Shown piece after piece: positions 4,405 to 5,563 of a DNA stretch of 5,563 nucleotides. The translations under genes and the position numbers were made by a program. Source of the DNA: Armatimonadota bacterium (GTDB lineage: Bacteria > Armatimonadota > SYMT01). The stretch spans positions 1-5,563 of the forward strand of contig JAJFMS010000656.1 in NCBI GenBank assembly GCA_020696885.1, read 5' to 3'. Each line of letters starts with the position of its first letter. Positions within the stretch are counted from its first letter, which is position 1. The notes under the pieces are model-generated. The model did not search any database. It had not been told where the DNA came from and worked only from the letters and a program-made list of their open reading frames with translations.

Positions 4405-5552
4405 CCTCCCCGGCTCCCCCGCCGGCCCAGGGCCTCAATGGCGGCGGAGGAGAGCACGGCGGGCGCGGGCCGCCCCAGCGCGATGTGGCGGAGGAGCTCG
4501 TCCACGCAGCGGTAGAGGTAGGTGTTGTCCTGGGCCGGGTAGCGTTGTAGGGCACGGGTGTAGGCGGGCACGCCGGCCAGGAACGCCTCCACCAGCGCCG
4601 GCGTGAGCTGGGAGGCGCACCGGCCATAGCCGAGCCGGGCCAGGTACCGGGCGTTCAGCTCCTGTTCGAAGTAGCCGGCCGGCGGCACGGAGAGCACCGG
4701 CACGCCCAGGTGGACCGCTTCGCCCAGCAGCGTGAAGCCGCCGCCGGCGAGGAGGGCCCGCGCGGTGCGCAGGTCTTCCAGGAACACCGGCTCCGAGAAC
4801 GGCCGCAGCGATACGTTGCCCCGGGGGCCTTCCGTGCCCTCTCGGCCCATACCGTAGACCCGGAACTCGTGCGGCAGCGCCGCGAGCATCGGGATCAGGC
4901 TCGTGTTGGTGGGCGCGGTCTGGTAGACCAGCACGTGTTCTCCCGGCTCCCGGCGCAGCGCGAGCACCTCGGGGCGGAGCACCGGCGCGATGAGGGTGGT
5001 GCGAGGCTTCCGCACCGGGGGGAAGAAGAAGCTGGTCACCAGGTAGTGGTAAGCGCCGGGCAGCTTCATCTTTACCGCCATCCGCGCCAGGCGGAACTTG
5101 AAGCCGGCCTCTTCCAGCAGCTCCGGGTCGTGGTCGCACCGGTCGATTACCTGCATGTTGTCGATGCTGATGACCGGGATGCCGTGCCGGCGGCCGTAGA
5201 GGTACGCCCAGTAGTCGAAGTCGCTGAACGCCACCTGCGGCTTGAACTGCGAGCCGATGACGCGGCGGTACGCGTCGAAATTGGTGGCGAGGTTGGCGGG
5301 CAGCTCTTCCAGGTTATCCGCCACGCTCTCGCTGACATCCAGCACGCTCCCCTCGAACGTGAGGTGCAGCCCGTGGATCAGCTCCACGCGCACGTTCTTC
5401 CGCCCCACGAAATGCCGGGTGAGGAAGCCGTGCGCTCGCCCGGATACCACGATGAGCAGCTCATGGCCCTGCTCCAGCAGGTAGTCCAGCACCACGCGGC
5501 TGCGGACCGCGTGTCCCATCCCTTCGCCTACCACCCCGTATAAGATCCGCAT
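4383..5552 (-). CDS. MJ1255/VC2487-type GT-B glycosyltransferase
   Basis: A complete 389-residue protein. It opens with MRILYGVVGEGMGHAVRSRV (1-20), the glycine-rich first strand and loop typical of the MJ1255/VC2487 glycosyltransferase family (GT-B fold, related to the UDP-sugar transferases MurG and GT28). The C-terminal nucleotide-sugar site is seen in ALLAGGGFTLLGEAVHLGVP (266-285), VLSVPPAGYFEQ (286-297) and ELNARYLARLGYG (298-310). There is no membrane segment, so it is probably cytoplasmic or membrane-associated and transfers a sugar from a nucleotide-sugar donor to a lipid or glycan acceptor; donor and acceptor cannot be read from sequence. Start ATG 5552 is preceded by a weak GCAGGTAGC Shine-Dalgarno region; the upstream context is cut off 11 bases away. 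The last residues (GGDEGMRG) come from an 8-bp tandem repeat and are unlikely to matter for activity. The exported mutarotase-like gene follows by 91 bp, suggesting a shared glycan-related role. Confidence 0.9.
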   Translation of the reverse strand: MRILYGVVGEGMGHAVRSRVVLDYLLEQGHELLIVVSGRAHGFLTRHFVGRKNVRVELIHGLHLTFEGSVLDVSESVADNLEELPANLATNFDAYRRVIGSQFKPQVAFSDFDYWAYLYGRRHGIPVISIDNMQVIDRCDHDPELLEEAGFKFRLARMAVKMKLPGAYHYLVTSFFFPPVRKPRTTLIAPVLRPEVLALRREPGEHVLVYQTAPTNTSLIPMLAALPHEFRVYGMGREGTEGPRGNVSLRPFSEPVFLEDLRTARALLAGGGFTLLGEAVHLGVPVLSVPPAGYFEQELNARYLARLGYGRCASQLTPALVEAFLAGVPAYTRALQRYPAQDNTYLYRCVDELLRHIALGRPAPAVLSSAAIEALGRRGSRGGDEGMRG

Positions 5553-5563
5553 GCTACCTGCAC

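Noticed and set aside
4710..5543. 277-aa plus-strand open frame opposite the glycosyltransferase
   Set aside because: It is the antisense of a well-conserved GT-B gene, with no motif and no ribosome binding site evidence.

Overview
This is a GC-rich bacterial window with every supported gene on the minus strand; the long plus-strand open frames are shadows of minus-strand genes. High GC, intergenic tandem repeats of the ACGGAGAC and ATCCTGTnn type, and a TTGACG-17-TAGGTT promoter would suit an environmental bacterium such as a Gemmatimonadota (Longimicrobium-like) member. That taxonomic guess is weak: no rRNA or other marker gene is present.

Read in the direction of transcription (high to low coordinates), the window has two parts. 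The first (5552-2720) holds a complete MJ1255-type GT-B glycosyltransferase, then an exported protein that looks like a galactose-mutarotase-fold (carbohydrate-binding/aldose-epimerase-like) protein, then a small single-domain cupin that starts at TTG behind a very good Shine-Dalgarno. The first two are separated by only 91 bp and may be co-transcribed. The cupin may be a separate housekeeping-like gene.

The second part (about 2710-1) is the interesting one. After a repeat-rich intergenic stretch (2561-2710) there is a well-formed promoter (2508-2536) and Shine-Dalgarno driving a 66-residue peptide. Its N-terminal part looks leader-like and its C-terminal half is an Asp/Gly/Thr/Ser repeat (DGTDGSDA, two exact copies plus degenerate ones). 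Downstream, after about 230 bp containing an imperfect inverted repeat and a strong GC hairpin, lie a JmjC/cupin-4 2-oxoglutarate oxygenase with its HxD...H iron site intact and, overlapping it by 8 bp, a sucrase/ferredoxin-like (Suc_Fer, thioredoxin-like 2Fe-2S) protein that runs off the window edge at position 1.

A small repeat peptide, a hydroxylase of the family that modifies peptide and protein side chains, and a translationally coupled redox protein together look like a candidate RiPP-type (ribosomally made, post-translationally modified peptide) locus in which Asp (or Thr/Ser) residues of the repeat could be hydroxylated. Gene order, promoter, repeats and motifs are read directly from the sequence. 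The substrate-enzyme relationship is inference. No transporter, protease or recognisable peptide-recognition domain is visible inside the window. The oxygenase also has an odd 5' end: no Shine-Dalgarno, no upstream in-frame start, and apparently a missing N-terminal strand. It may therefore be truncated or attenuated.
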